A program made the position numbers and the translations under genes. The notes under the pieces were generated by a model. It had not been told where the DNA came from, ran no database searches, and saw only the letters and a list, made by a program, of their open reading frames with translations. Shown one piece after another: positions 9,010 to 17,688 of a stretch of DNA of 64,000 bases. Numbering within the stretch: the stretch's first letter is position 1; the number at the start of each line of letters is the position of its first letter. This DNA comes from Bryobacterales bacterium (GTDB lineage: Bacteria > Acidobacteriota > Terriglobia > Bryobacterales > Bryobacteraceae): NCBI GenBank assembly GCA_020846745.1, contig JADLDI010000142.1:37611-101610 (forward strand), given 5' to 3'.

Positions 9010-9944
9010 CTGCGCAGCAGCGTACGCCAGACCGCAACAACCAGCGCGTGCGTGACCATCGCCGCTCGAATTCCCCCAGAGGCAAGGTACGCCCCTCCAT
9101 AGAAAAGGCCGGCTGTGCCGGCGAGGATGGCGAAACGCCAATTCGGAAAATCCCCAAACCACAGGTGGGCCGATCCGAATACCGCACTGCTGATCATCAG
9201 CGCAGCGGTGGCGCCCAGTGGCTTCCGGAGCGATTCAAGCAGTATGCCGCGGAAAAAGAACTCCTCTGCCAGGGCGACTACCAGGAATATACCGAGGAAA
9301 GTAGCGGGTCCTTTCCACCAGAAATCGGGCGCCAGGCGGAACGTCGCAAACCGGAGAGCCCAGACGAGCAGGATGCCGGCAGGCAGGAATAGGGCAAAGT
9401 AGCGAAGACCAAGCAGCCAGTCCCGGCGGGTCGGGATGAAGCCGAATCCCGCATGCTGCCGCGGCCGGTTTGTCAGCCAAGACGTAATGGCAACGCGGAA
9501 CCACATCAACTGGCCTAGCGCATCGACGCGCAAGTCCTCCACCGGTGAGAGGTAGAGCCGCTTAAAGGGCTTGGCGAGGTAAACAGCGGCAAGGAATGCA
9601 AAGAACAACCAATCCGCCCAGGGGCGGTTCCGCAGGATGCTGAGCCACCAGGCTGCGATCGCGGCGAGTGCCATCAGTTGGAGAAAGTCAGGCAAACGAA
9701 AGGTTCCTGCTGGCAGGCTATATATAAGGTAAGGTGCTACCGCTGTTCCGGCCAGTGCCCAAGGGGTCGGCGGGACGATACGGTTCATCCCAAGGAACAG
9801 GCTCAATTCGACCAGAAAAGCGGCGGCTACGGGCACGGCAATTCCTGGCGGGATATGCTGTTGATGGGCGTAGAAGTATGCGGCTAAGGCGCCCACAAAC
9901 CAGAGGATTATGAGCACTCGCCGAAACGGGAGCATTCGACTCAT
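9006..9944 (-). CDS. CPBP-family intramembrane glutamic protease (CAAX protease-related)
   Basis: A 312-residue protein with about eight membrane helices. The CPBP/Abi signature is intact: EEFFFRG at residues 227-233 (motif 1, catalytic Glu pair and Arg) and His260 in GSAHLWFG (motif 2). The layout resembles the CAAX-protease-related proteins found with exosortase/PEP-CTERM systems, but no exosortase is visible here. The family cleaves or modifies membrane substrates; this one's substrate is unknown. Its 5' end overlaps the divergent gene starting at 9910 by 35 bp, or by 26 bp if the internal Met4 is used. Confidence 0.8.
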   Translation of the reverse strand: MSRMLPFRRVLIILWFVGALAAYFYAHQQHIPPGIAVPVAAAFLVELSLFLGMNRIVPPTPWALAGTAVAPYLIYSLPAGTFRLPDFLQLMALAAIAAWWLSILRNRPWADWLFFAFLAAVYLAKPFKRLYLSPVEDLRVDALGQLMWFRVAITSWLTNRPRQHAGFGFIPTRRDWLLGLRYFALFLPAGILLVWALRFATFRLAPDFWWKGPATFLGIFLVVALAEEFFFRGILLESLRKPLGATAALMISSAVFGSAHLWFGDFPNWRFAILAGTAGLFYGGAYLASGGIRAAMVTHALVVAVWRTLLRS

Positions 9945-10647
9945 CCTAACATCGGCCCTTGCGCTGACCGCGATCGCGCAGCCGCCAGACCTGGCGCGCC
10001 GAGTGGCGGAGCGGGAGACGCAGGCGATGGAAGAGCGGTCGCACTATACCTACCGTCAGACGGTCCGGGTGACAGAAGTTCCCGGCAAGGGTACGCGAGG
10101 CGGCGAGTACCGCGAGGTGCGGGAGGTGATCTTTTCGCCCGCGGGAGAGCGGTCCGAGCGGTTTGTCGGGAAGCCAATGATGAATCTGGCACGTCTGCAA
10201 CTAACGGACGAGGATTTTCGCGACATACGGGAGGTCCAGCCGTTTCTGTTCACGAAGGATCTGCTGTGGATGTATCAGACGAAGTTTCGGGGCGAGGAGA
10301 AGGTCAGCGGCGTGGACTGCTGGCTTTTAGAGGTGAAGCCCAAGCAGGTGCACCAGGGGATGCGGCTGTTTGAGGGGACGATGTGGGTGGATAAGCAGAC
10401 TTTTTCGACGGTGCGCACCGACGGCGTGGCGGTGCCCCAGATTATCAAGCGCGGGTCGGAGAATCTGTTTCCGCATTTCGTCACGGAGCGGGAGAAGATT
10501 GGGGAGTACTGGTTCCCGGTGGTCACGTTGGCCGACGAGACGCTGCAATTCTCTGCAGGTCCGATCCGGATGCGGCTGGCGATCGAGTATACGGACTATA
10601 AGAGGTTCGGCGCCAGTTCTACCGTGACGTTCGAAACACCCAAATAG
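9910..10647 (+). CDS. Exported protein of unknown function (LolA-like beta-sheet pattern)
   Basis: A 245-residue protein with a signal peptide (RLILTSALALTAIAQ) followed by alternating beta strands, including EEKVSGVDCWLLEVKPK and GTMWVDKQTFSTVRTDG. That strand order is reminiscent of outer-membrane lipoprotein-sorting (LolA/LolB-like) proteins, in which a concave sheet binds lipid; no lipobox is present. Many acidobacterial genomes carry such proteins without a known role. The ATG at 9910 has only a weak, very close AGAGG and lies inside the divergent protease gene, so the start is uncertain. No operon partner follows. Confidence 0.5.
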   Translation: MSTRRNGSIRLILTSALALTAIAQPPDLARRVAERETQAMEERSHYTYRQTVRVTEVPGKGTRGGEYREVREVIFSPAGERSERFVGKPMMNLARLQLTDEDFRDIREVQPFLFTKDLLWMYQTKFRGEEKVSGVDCWLLEVKPKQVHQGMRLFEGTMWVDKQTFSTVRTDGVAVPQIIKRGSENLFPHFVTEREKIGEYWFPVVTLADETLQFSAGPIRMRLAIEYTDYKRFGASSTVTFETPK

Positions 10648-10656
10648 GTTGGGATT

Positions 10657-11343
10657 CTAGGCGGCGAGGCTCTTGTGGCGGGCGCGGCCTGGAGGAGCGG
10701 GTCGCAGGCGGCGATGCGATTCCTGCTCGAGTTGCGCGATCCAGTCATCGGAACCGATCGGGAATCCGCTGCGGAGGGCCTTCTCTAAGCGGTCCTGCTC
10801 TTCGCGTGGACTTTCCTGTAGGAATTCGCGATACCGGTGAGGGTCGTTCGAGAATCGATGCCGCCAGTTCCCCATCATAAGGACCAGGAACGGGTCGGGT
10901 TTGCCGGTGAGGTGGGCGCGGGCGGAGGAGAATTCGTAATCGGCGGGATCTCTGACAATTCCGGCGGCTCTCGGGTTTGCATCGATGTAACGCATTGCGG
11001 CAAAGTAATGAGCCGCGTCCAGCAGGCACGAATGAAATCGGGACTGAAAGAGGTGTCCAGAGCGCTCCAGGAGCTTGTTGAAATGCTGCGCCCACCATGT
11101 GTGTACGCGCAGAAACAGACGAGCCAGACCGTGTTCCGTGGTCGGGACAAGGAGCCAGTGAACGTGGTTGTCAAGTACACAATAGCCGTGGATTTCGACT
11201 TTCTCCTCCTCGGCCACTAAAGCAAACCGCTTCAAATACTTACGTTTATCGAAGCCATGGCGGAAGATGGGCGTCCGATTGACGCCGCGCGCCGTCGCAT
11301 GCACCGGTTCATTCACGCGAAAGTACCGCTTCTGCCGCGCCAT
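10657..11343 (-). CDS. RAYT-type (REP-associated) tyrosine transposase, Y1 HUH family
   Basis: A 228-residue single-strand DNA transposase from the start MARQKRYFRV at 11343; an upstream ATG at 11379 would add 12 residues that do not fit the family. The metal-binding HUH is H60-V-H62 (LDNHVHWLL), and the likely nucleophile is Tyr119 in MRYIDANPRAAG. RAYTs are domesticated IS200/IS605 relatives thought to move REP palindromes. A perfect 40-bp palindrome lies 40 bp upstream of the start, as expected for a RAYT and its REP. The protein appears intact, so it may still be active. Confidence 0.9.
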   Translation of the reverse strand: MARQKRYFRVNEPVHATARGVNRTPIFRHGFDKRKYLKRFALVAEEEKVEIHGYCVLDNHVHWLLVPTTEHGLARLFLRVHTWWAQHFNKLLERSGHLFQSRFHSCLLDAAHYFAAMRYIDANPRAAGIVRDPADYEFSSARAHLTGKPDPFLVLMMGNWRHRFSNDPHRYREFLQESPREEQDRLEKALRSGFPIGSDDWIAQLEQESHRRLRPAPPGRARHKSLAA

Positions 11344-11382
11344 ACATAACAAGTGGATTGCCGCATCGAAAACTCTCACGCC

Positions 11383-11422
11383 AATCAGGGCCTGTCCCCG
11401 ATATCGGGGACAGGCCCTGATT
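11383..11422. repeat. Perfect 40-bp palindrome (REP-like) beside the RAYT gene
   Basis: The two 20-bp arms match without mismatch and meet with no spacer at CCCCGATATCGGGG. It would fold into a cruciform or, in RNA, a very stable hairpin. It lies between the RAYT transposase and the FlgC-like gene and is the probable substrate or relic of RAYT action. The arm core GGGACAGGCC gives a searchable seed for other copies in the genome; none was noticed elsewhere in this window. Confidence 0.9.
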
Positions 11423-11484
11423 AAAGGGTAAAGGTGGGGTTGGGCGGGACGATAAGGGAGGGTAGGAAGAGGAGACCGACCGCC

Positions 11485-11742
11485 GTGTCGATCGATGCCA
11501 CGAACATCGCCCTACAGGGGTTGGAACGAGCTCAACAGAAGGTGGAACGAGCCGCCAAGCGGATCGCCACGGATACGTTTGCGGCGGCTGCGTCTTCCTC
11601 AGAACTCGCCACGGTTGAGCCTGGTTCGCTTGTGGAATCGGTTGTCGACCTGATGGAAGCCGCCCATTTCTATGAAGCGAATCTGAACATGATCAAGGCG
11701 GATAACGAGATGAAGAAGCACACGCTGGATATTCTGGCTTAA
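11485..11742 (+). CDS. Small FlgC-like flagellar rod C-terminal protein
   Basis: An 85-residue protein starting at GTG 11485, 9 bases after GGAGA (11471-11475); an upstream ATG at 11434 would add a Gly/Arg-rich extension without family support. The C-terminus, DLMEAAHFYEANLNMIKADN then EMKKHTLDILA, is the rod/hook family C-terminal helix seen in FlgC and FlgB, and the N-terminus SIDATNIALQGLERAQQKVE resembles the partnering N-terminal helix. The middle domain is missing, so it is a minimal rod-like helical pair. Such miniature proteins occur outside flagellar operons; the role is unknown. The flagellar operon lies 9 kb away. Confidence 0.6.
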   Translation: MSIDATNIALQGLERAQQKVERAAKRIATDTFAAAASSSELATVEPGSLVESVVDLMEAAHFYEANLNMIKADNEMKKHTLDILA

Positions 11743-11753
11743 TCCGTTCTCGC

Positions 11754-11948
11754 CTACACGGCGACCAGTTTGCGGCCGAATAACGCAGCCACCACGTAGA
11801 GACCTGCCCCAAACAGGAGCGTTGCCGTGAGTCCAACGTAAATTGCACAGAAAATCGCCAGAGCTGAGCCCAGTACGCTCGCGGCCGCGTTCAATGACCA
11901 TGCCCAGCGGATCGCGTTAGACTGAGATGAGCGAGAAACTGCTCCACT
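11754..11948 (-). pseudogene. Relic of the C-terminus of a membrane-fused spermidine-synthase-like protein
   Basis: The minus-strand frame between the TGA at 11949-11951 and the TAG at 11754-11756 has 64 codons and no ATG or GTG start. It reads RWAWSLNAAASVLGSALAIF and then VGLTATLLFGAGLYVVAALF. This is the typical last two membrane helices of the large membrane proteins that carry a spermidine-synthase-like domain. Nothing of the rest of such a gene is present; nuoN occupies the sequence upstream. The piece is therefore best read as the stump left by a rearrangement or deletion at the end of the nuo operon. Confidence 0.5.
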
Positions 11949-11976
11949 TCACCCAACGGCTGCGTAGAGCATTTGC

Positions 11977-13446
11977 TTACCGTGGAAGCAGTGCGGACTG
12001 GTTGGCGATATCGAGTAGCAGCGACGGGAAGAACCCGAGAATTAGAGTCGCCGCCGCCGAACCCCAGAGGGTCAGCCGGATACCGGGAGCCAGGTCGGTG
12101 AGCGGTTCCTGGCCTTCTACCGGATCGTGGAAGTACATCACCACGATAATGCGCAGATAGTAGTAAGCGGCCACGGCCGAGTTCAGCAGGCCAAGCACGG
12201 CGAGCCAGATCAGGTTGGAATCGAACGCCGCCTTGAAGATGTAAAACTTGCCGAAGAAGCCCGCCGTGAGCGGTACGCCGATCATCGACAGCAGGAAGAT
12301 CGTGAATAGGCCCGCGGTAATGGGTTGGCGTTTGGCCAGTCCGGCGAAATCGTCTACAAGGACGAAGCGCTCGCCGCGGCGCGCAAAGTGGGTTACTACG
12401 GCGAATGCGCCGATGTTCATAAAGGCGTAGGAGGCGAGGTAGAACATCGCCGCGGCGGTGCCGATTTCCGAGTGCGCCGTAACGGCCACCAGGACATAGC
12501 CGGCGTGCGCGATCGACGAATAGGCGAGAACACGCTTGATGTTCACTTGCGTTAACGCGGCGAAGTTGCCGATCACCATCGTGAGCAGCGCGCTCACCCA
12601 AACCACCGGGATCCAGTGTTCGCCCAGGCCGGTGAATGCGGTCGTAAAGACACGCAGCAGAACCGCAAAGGCGGCGGCTTTGGGACCGGCGGACATGAAC
12701 GCCGTCACAGGAGCGGGAGCGCCCTGGTAAACGTCAGGGGTCCACGCCTGGAACGGTGCGGCGGACACTTTGAAGGCGAAGCCGACGAAGATGAGAGCAA
12801 CGCAGACGCCGACCATCCAAGGAGCGGCAATCGCTTGCGGATCGATGAGGTACTTGCGGATCTCGGTCAGGTTCGTGGTGCCGGTTAAACCGTAGATCCA
12901 GGCCACGCCGTAGAGCAGGAAGGCCGTGGCGAACGATCCAAGCAGGAAGTATTTGATCGCGGCTTCAGAAGCACGCTTGTCGTCGCGCAGGAAGCCCGCC
13001 ATGATATAGGTGGCGATGGACGAAATCTCGAGGCCGATGAACACCATGATGAGTTCATTCGAGACCGCGAGCAGCGACTGGCCGACCAATGAGTACAGGA
13101 TTAATGCGAAGTACTCGCCGCTATCCGACTCTTCGCGCGTCAGATACGACATCGAGCACATCACGGCCAGCAAACCGACCAACAGAACGAGCAGGCGGAA
13201 GAAGGTACCGAACGCGTCGACGACCAGGAACTGGCCGAACGCCGAACCGGGCATGCTGCCGGCCGCGACAGATGCGGCCATCGCGGCGAGGATTCCCAGT
13301 ACAGCGAGGTAGCCGAGGTTCTTGCGATGATGCTCGCCGGCAAAGCCTTCGAAGATCAACATCAACGTGCCGAATACCGTAAGAATCGTTTCCGGAAGCA
13401 CCCGGATGTATTCGGCGCTCGACGGCACGAAGCTAGCGGCTTGCAC
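11977..13446 (-). CDS. nuoN: NADH-quinone oxidoreductase subunit N
   Basis: A 489-residue antiporter-like subunit of the complex I membrane arm with about 14 membrane helices. The conserved stretch LEISSIATYIMAGFLRDDKRASEAAIKYFLLGSFATAFLLYG region (about residues 125-166) carries the Glu and Lys residues of the proton channel, and KVSAAPFQAWTPDVYQGAP follows around 225-243. NuoN pumps protons together with L and M. It is the last gene of the nuo operon and overlaps the 3' end of nuoM by 14 bp. Confidence 0.95.
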   Translation of the reverse strand: MQAASFVPSSAEYIRVLPETILTVFGTLMLIFEGFAGEHHRKNLGYLAVLGILAAMAASVAAGSMPGSAFGQFLVVDAFGTFFRLLVLLVGLLAVMCSMSYLTREESDSGEYFALILYSLVGQSLLAVSNELIMVFIGLEISSIATYIMAGFLRDDKRASEAAIKYFLLGSFATAFLLYGVAWIYGLTGTTNLTEIRKYLIDPQAIAAPWMVGVCVALIFVGFAFKVSAAPFQAWTPDVYQGAPAPVTAFMSAGPKAAAFAVLLRVFTTAFTGLGEHWIPVVWVSALLTMVIGNFAALTQVNIKRVLAYSSIAHAGYVLVAVTAHSEIGTAAAMFYLASYAFMNIGAFAVVTHFARRGERFVLVDDFAGLAKRQPITAGLFTIFLLSMIGVPLTAGFFGKFYIFKAAFDSNLIWLAVLGLLNSAVAAYYYLRIIVVMYFHDPVEGQEPLTDLAPGIRLTLWGSAAATLILGFFPSLLLDIANQSALLPR

Positions 13447-14965
13447 GAACCACCTCCGCCGAACTGGGTTGTTTCACCTGATATTCCACGTTCACTTTCG
13501 ATTGTTCGAGGATTCGTGCGCCGGCCGCCCCGATCGGCTTCAGAAAGTTTCCGGTCGCCGTACCCATCCAGACCATCAGCACCACCAGCGGTACGATAGC
13601 CGCCAGTTCGCGCAGGTTGATGTCGGAGACATGATGCCGCACATCGTCGGGCGTCTCGCCGAGGAATGTCCGTTGGAACATCCACAGCATGTAGCACGCG
13701 GAGAGGATGACGCCGAGCGCGGCAAACACCACCCACTTGAAGTTCGCGATGGCGGCGCCCTGCAGCACCAGGAACTCACCGATGAAGTTATTGAGGGCCG
13801 GCAGTCCGATAGAGGCGAGCGTCGTGATCATGAAGATCACCGTCAGCTTGGGCGCGACCGAGGCCACACCGCCGTACGATTTGATTTCGAGCGAATGCTG
13901 CCGTTCGTAGAGCATACCCACCAGCATGAAAAGCGCGCCGGTCGATACGCCGTGATTCAGCATCTGGTAGACCGCACCGTCCATACCCTGCTGGTTGAAC
14001 GAGAACACACCCAGCACCACGAATCCTAAGTGGCTTACCGAAGAGTACGCCACCAGTTTCTTCATGTTGGGCTGCACCATCGCGACCAGTGCGCCGACGA
14101 TGATTCCGACCAGGGCGCAGAAGACGATATACGGAGCGGCTTCGCGAGCGGCGTTTCCGAACAGCGGCAGGCAGAACCGGACGATACCGTAGGTGCCCAT
14201 CTTCAGCATGACCGAGGCCAGCATGACGGAGCCTGCGGTAGGCGCTTCGACGTGTGCGTCGGGCAGCCACGTATGCAGCGGCCACAGCGGCACTTTGATC
14301 GCGAAGGCGAGGAAGAAGGCCAGGAACAGCGGCATCTGCTCGGCGGCGGTGAACGTCAGCCGGCCGGTTTCGAGCAGGCCTTGAATCACTATGTAATCAA
14401 ACGTGCCGGTCTTCGTGTAGATGTAGATGATCGCGGCCAGCATCAGCACTGAACCGGCCATCGTGTACAGGAAGAACTTCACCGCGGCGTAGATCCGGCG
14501 GTCGTGCCCCCAGATGCCGATCAGGAAGTACATCGGCACAAGCGTCACTTCCCAGAACACGTAGAAGAGGAACAGATCCATCGCGGCGAATACGCCGATG
14601 ACACCGACTTCGAGCAACAGCAGGAAGGCGTAATATTCCTTCTGCCGGTCGCGAATGTAGCGCCACGAGATCAAAATACAGAGCGGCGTGAGCAACGTCG
14701 AGAGGATCACCAGCCACAGGCTCAGACCATCAAGCGCGACGTGATACCGGATGGCGGGCGTGTCGATCCACGGAACGTTCACTTCAAAACTCCGGGCAGC
14801 GCCCGAATTGAGCACCGGCCCGATGAGGCCCAACGACATCGCGAAAATCACGACCGAGAGGACCAGGGCGATAGTCTTCGCCTTGTCCTCCACACTACGC
14901 GGCAACAGCAGCAACAGAATAAAGCCGAGCGCCGGCAGGGCGATGAGAATGTTCAACAGGTTCAT
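13433..14965 (-). CDS. nuoM: NADH-quinone oxidoreductase subunit M
   Basis: A 510-residue antiporter-like proton channel subunit. The family motif FWEVTLVPMYFLIGIWG (about residues 130-146) holds the essential channel Glu; KVPLWPLHTWLPDAHVEAPT near 230-249 is the second hallmark. It overlaps nuoL by 4 bp (ATG inside the nuoL stop region) and nuoN by 14 bp, so translation along this end of the operon is coupled. The C-terminal tail beyond the last helix is about 45 residues and not conserved. Confidence 0.96.
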   Translation of the reverse strand: MNLLNILIALPALGFILLLLLPRSVEDKAKTIALVLSVVIFAMSLGLIGPVLNSGAARSFEVNVPWIDTPAIRYHVALDGLSLWLVILSTLLTPLCILISWRYIRDRQKEYYAFLLLLEVGVIGVFAAMDLFLFYVFWEVTLVPMYFLIGIWGHDRRIYAAVKFFLYTMAGSVLMLAAIIYIYTKTGTFDYIVIQGLLETGRLTFTAAEQMPLFLAFFLAFAIKVPLWPLHTWLPDAHVEAPTAGSVMLASVMLKMGTYGIVRFCLPLFGNAAREAAPYIVFCALVGIIVGALVAMVQPNMKKLVAYSSVSHLGFVVLGVFSFNQQGMDGAVYQMLNHGVSTGALFMLVGMLYERQHSLEIKSYGGVASVAPKLTVIFMITTLASIGLPALNNFIGEFLVLQGAAIANFKWVVFAALGVILSACYMLWMFQRTFLGETPDDVRHHVSDINLRELAAIVPLVVLMVWMGTATGNFLKPIGAAGARILEQSKVNVEYQVKQPSSAEVVRASR

Positions 14966-16815
14966 CGCACCCCTCCCGCGATACCGAGCAGGAAGATTAC
15001 GGCAACGGACCCGGCAACCACCCAGGTGGCGTATGACCGGATGTTGCCCGTTTGAATCCGCCTGAGCACGCTGCCGATCCGGCGCGATAGCCAGCCGACG
15101 CCATTCACAGCGCCGTCAATCGTGCCGGCATCGAGACCGCGCCACAGCACCGTGCGCGAACCGTCGATGGTCGGGTGGATGATGGCCGCATCGTACATTT
15201 CGTCGACGAAGTATTTGTTGTAAACCAAGGTGTAAAGTCCGCCGAGAGAGTTTGCGATCGAGTCGGCCATGCCGGGCTTGGCGATGTACATGAGCCAGGC
15301 CACCGCGATGCCGAGCAATCCGGCGCCGGAGCCGATGATTTCGAGCATCATATTGTGCTCGCCATGCTCCACCGGGAAGATCGGTTCGAGGTAATGGGGA
15401 ACGTTAAACAGGAAGCCACCGGCGAGCGACAGGACAGCCAGCACGGCGAGCGGCGCCCACATCGAAATGGGCGATTCATGCGGATGCGCATGGCCCTTGT
15501 ACTCGCCCCAGAACGTCAGGAACATCGAACGCGATACGTAGAAGGCGGTAACGGCCGCGGTCGCAACGCCCACCCAGTACATCCAGGGGGCATGATGATG
15601 CGCCGCGCCGAGAATCGCTTCCTTGCTATACCAGCCCGAGGTGAACGGCACGCCGGAAATCGCAAGCCACGCGCACGCGAGCGTCGCGAACGTAATCGGA
15701 ATCTTCTTGCGTAAGCCGCCCATGTGGCGCATGTCCTGCTCGTGATGGCAGGCGTGGATCACGCTACCCGCGCCGAGGAAAAGCAGCGCTTTGAAGAACG
15801 CGTGCGTCACCACGTGCCAGATACCGGCCGAGAAGGCGCCGACGCCTAATCCGATGAACATGTACCCAAGCTGCGAAACGGTCGAGTACGCGTACACCTT
15901 CTTGATGTCGAACTGCGTCATGCCGATGGTGGCGGCCAGGACCGCGGTGATCAACCCGATGATGGCGACCACATCCATCGCGATCGGCGCCTTCACAAAC
16001 AGCGCGGCGGAGCGAGCCACCATGTAAACGCCGGCCGTGACCATCGTGGCCGCGTGGATGAGGGCGGAGACCGGTGTGGGGCCTTCCATGGCGTCAGGCA
16101 GCCAGACATAGAGCGGCACCTGCGCCGATTTTCCGGTGGCGCCCACTAGCAGCAGCAGGCACACGGCGGTGATCCAACCCGCGGTCTGTTCCACCGGCAG
16201 CGCCTTGGCGGCTTCAAACACCTTGGGGAAATCCAGGGTTTTGAAGTGGACCACGATGAGAAATATCGCGAGCGAAAAGCCGAAATCGCCGATCCGGTTG
16301 ACGATGAACGCCTTGTTTCCGGCCGTCGACGCGCTCTTCTTCAGGTAATAGAACCCGATCAGCAGGTACGAGCACAAGCCCACGCCTTCCCAGCCGACAA
16401 ACAGCAGCAGGAAGTTGTTGGCCATCACCAGCGTCAACATGAAGAACATGAAGAGGTTCAGGTAGGCGAAGAAGCGGTAGTAGCCGTCTTCTTCCGCCAT
16501 GTACCCGCTGGCATACACGTGGATCAGCGAGCCGATGCCCGTGACCACCAAAAGCATGATGGCCGTCAAACGGTCGACGGCCAGTTCAACAGGAATTTCG
16601 AGGAATCCGCTTTGGATCCAGGTAAAGTAACGCTCCACATGCGCGGTTTCGAGCGGCGAAATCGCCATCAACGTCTTGATCACCCACAGGAACGAAAGAA
16701 CGGGTGTCGCGACGGCCACCAGCGTCACCAGCGACTTGGGGAAACGCTTGCCAAACAGGCCGTTGACCAGGAAACCGAGCAGCGGCAGGACGGGAATGAG
16801 CCAAAGTTGCTGCAT
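14962..16815 (-). CDS. nuoL: NADH-quinone oxidoreductase subunit L
   Basis: A 617-residue distal proton-pumping subunit. The sequence FVGWEGVGLCSYLLIGFYY (about residues 133-151) carries the channel Glu, GKSAQVPLYVWLPDAMEGPT follows, and histidine-rich VIHACHHEQDMRHMGGLRKK is the usual conserved loop. The C-terminus keeps the long lateral-helix region that clamps the membrane arm. It lies 9 bp after nuoK. No disruption is seen. Confidence 0.97.
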   Translation of the reverse strand: MQQLWLIPVLPLLGFLVNGLFGKRFPKSLVTLVAVATPVLSFLWVIKTLMAISPLETAHVERYFTWIQSGFLEIPVELAVDRLTAIMLLVVTGIGSLIHVYASGYMAEEDGYYRFFAYLNLFMFFMLTLVMANNFLLLFVGWEGVGLCSYLLIGFYYLKKSASTAGNKAFIVNRIGDFGFSLAIFLIVVHFKTLDFPKVFEAAKALPVEQTAGWITAVCLLLLVGATGKSAQVPLYVWLPDAMEGPTPVSALIHAATMVTAGVYMVARSAALFVKAPIAMDVVAIIGLITAVLAATIGMTQFDIKKVYAYSTVSQLGYMFIGLGVGAFSAGIWHVVTHAFFKALLFLGAGSVIHACHHEQDMRHMGGLRKKIPITFATLACAWLAISGVPFTSGWYSKEAILGAAHHHAPWMYWVGVATAAVTAFYVSRSMFLTFWGEYKGHAHPHESPISMWAPLAVLAVLSLAGGFLFNVPHYLEPIFPVEHGEHNMMLEIIGSGAGLLGIAVAWLMYIAKPGMADSIANSLGGLYTLVYNKYFVDEMYDAAIIHPTIDGSRTVLWRGLDAGTIDGAVNGVGWLSRRIGSVLRRIQTGNIRSYATWVVAGSVAVIFLLGIAGGVR

Positions 16816-16824
16816 GTCTGGACG

Positions 16825-17154
16825 CTAGAGCTTCAATGAATCCACATCGTCGACCATGAGAGTCGACTTGTTCTTAAAGATGGTAAGGATGATCGCCAAA
16901 CCGACGGCGGCCTCCGCCGCGGCGACAACCATCACGAAAAAGCTGAACAGGTGCCCGTCCACTTTCTTGAAGTGATACGAGAAGGTGATAAACGTCAAAT
17001 TCACCGCGTTCAGCATCAACTCAATCGACATAAACACGGTGATGAGGTTCTTGCGGAAGAGAAACCCGCCGACACCCAGGGAAAACAGAATCGCGCTGAG
17101 AATCAGATACCAGCTCAGCGGCACGCCGTTCAGCGGTAGAGGAGGCGTGGGCAT
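16825..17154 (-). CDS. nuoK: NADH-quinone oxidoreductase subunit K
   Basis: A 109-residue, three-helix membrane subunit. The helix with FMSIELMLNAVNLTFITFS (about residues 40-58) carries the buried Glu needed for proton transfer, and a second membrane Glu lies in AAEAAVGLAI. NuoK sits between the quinone-proximal part and the antiporter subunits. Spacing to nuoJ (5 bp) and nuoL (9 bp) indicates one transcript. Confidence 0.95.
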   Translation of the reverse strand: MPTPPLPLNGVPLSWYLILSAILFSLGVGGFLFRKNLITVFMSIELMLNAVNLTFITFSYHFKKVDGHLFSFFVMVVAAAEAAVGLAIILTIFKNKSTLMVDDVDSLKL

Positions 17155-17159
17155 ATCTT

Positions 17160-17675
17160 TTAATCGATTTCCTTTCGGGCAAGCACCACGGCGCCCACAA
17201 TGGCGATCAGCACCAGCACAGAGGTGACTTCAAACGGCAGCAGGTAGGTGGTAAACAGCGCGGTGCCCACTTCCTTCGGTCCACCGCCGACGAATTTGCC
17301 GAACTGCACCAGCGTGGCCGATGTCGGGCTGACGCTCACCGTACGCAGAATCAGGAACACCAGCATGCCGAGCAAACCGATAAACAGCGGGATGCCCAGG
17401 ATGCGCGCCATCCAGCTTTCGCGCGACGGTTTGCGTTCCTCGCCCGCGTTCAACAACATGATCACGAACAGGAACAGCACCATGATGGCGCCGGCGTAGA
17501 CAATCATTTGCGCGGCCGCGATAAATTCCGCGCCCAGCAGCAGGTAGAGAATCGCGAGCGACCCCATGACACCGATCAGCGAAAGCGCGCTCGATACAGG
17601 GTGACGCTGGGTTACCATGATCACGCCGCACGCCACGGCGATAGTTGCGAACAGAAAGAACAGTAGGGCGTCCAT
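17160..17675 (-). CDS. nuoJ: NADH-quinone oxidoreductase subunit J
   Basis: A 171-residue membrane subunit; the start is the ATG at 17675 (MDALLFFLFATIAVACGVIM), 13 bp after the nuoH stop. A longer in-frame start at 17765 would run back into nuoH and is rejected. The conserved YLLLGAEFIAAAQMIVYAGA region (about residues 48-67) contains the pi-bulge helix that changes shape during turnover. In standard nuo operons nuoI stands between H and J; here the gap is too small for any gene. Confidence 0.94.
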   Translation of the reverse strand: MDALLFFLFATIAVACGVIMVTQRHPVSSALSLIGVMGSLAILYLLLGAEFIAAAQMIVYAGAIMVLFLFVIMLLNAGEERKPSRESWMARILGIPLFIGLLGMLVFLILRTVSVSPTSATLVQFGKFVGGGPKEVGTALFTTYLLPFEVTSVLVLIAIVGAVVLARKEID

Positions 17676-17688
17676 TTCTTGTCTCTCT

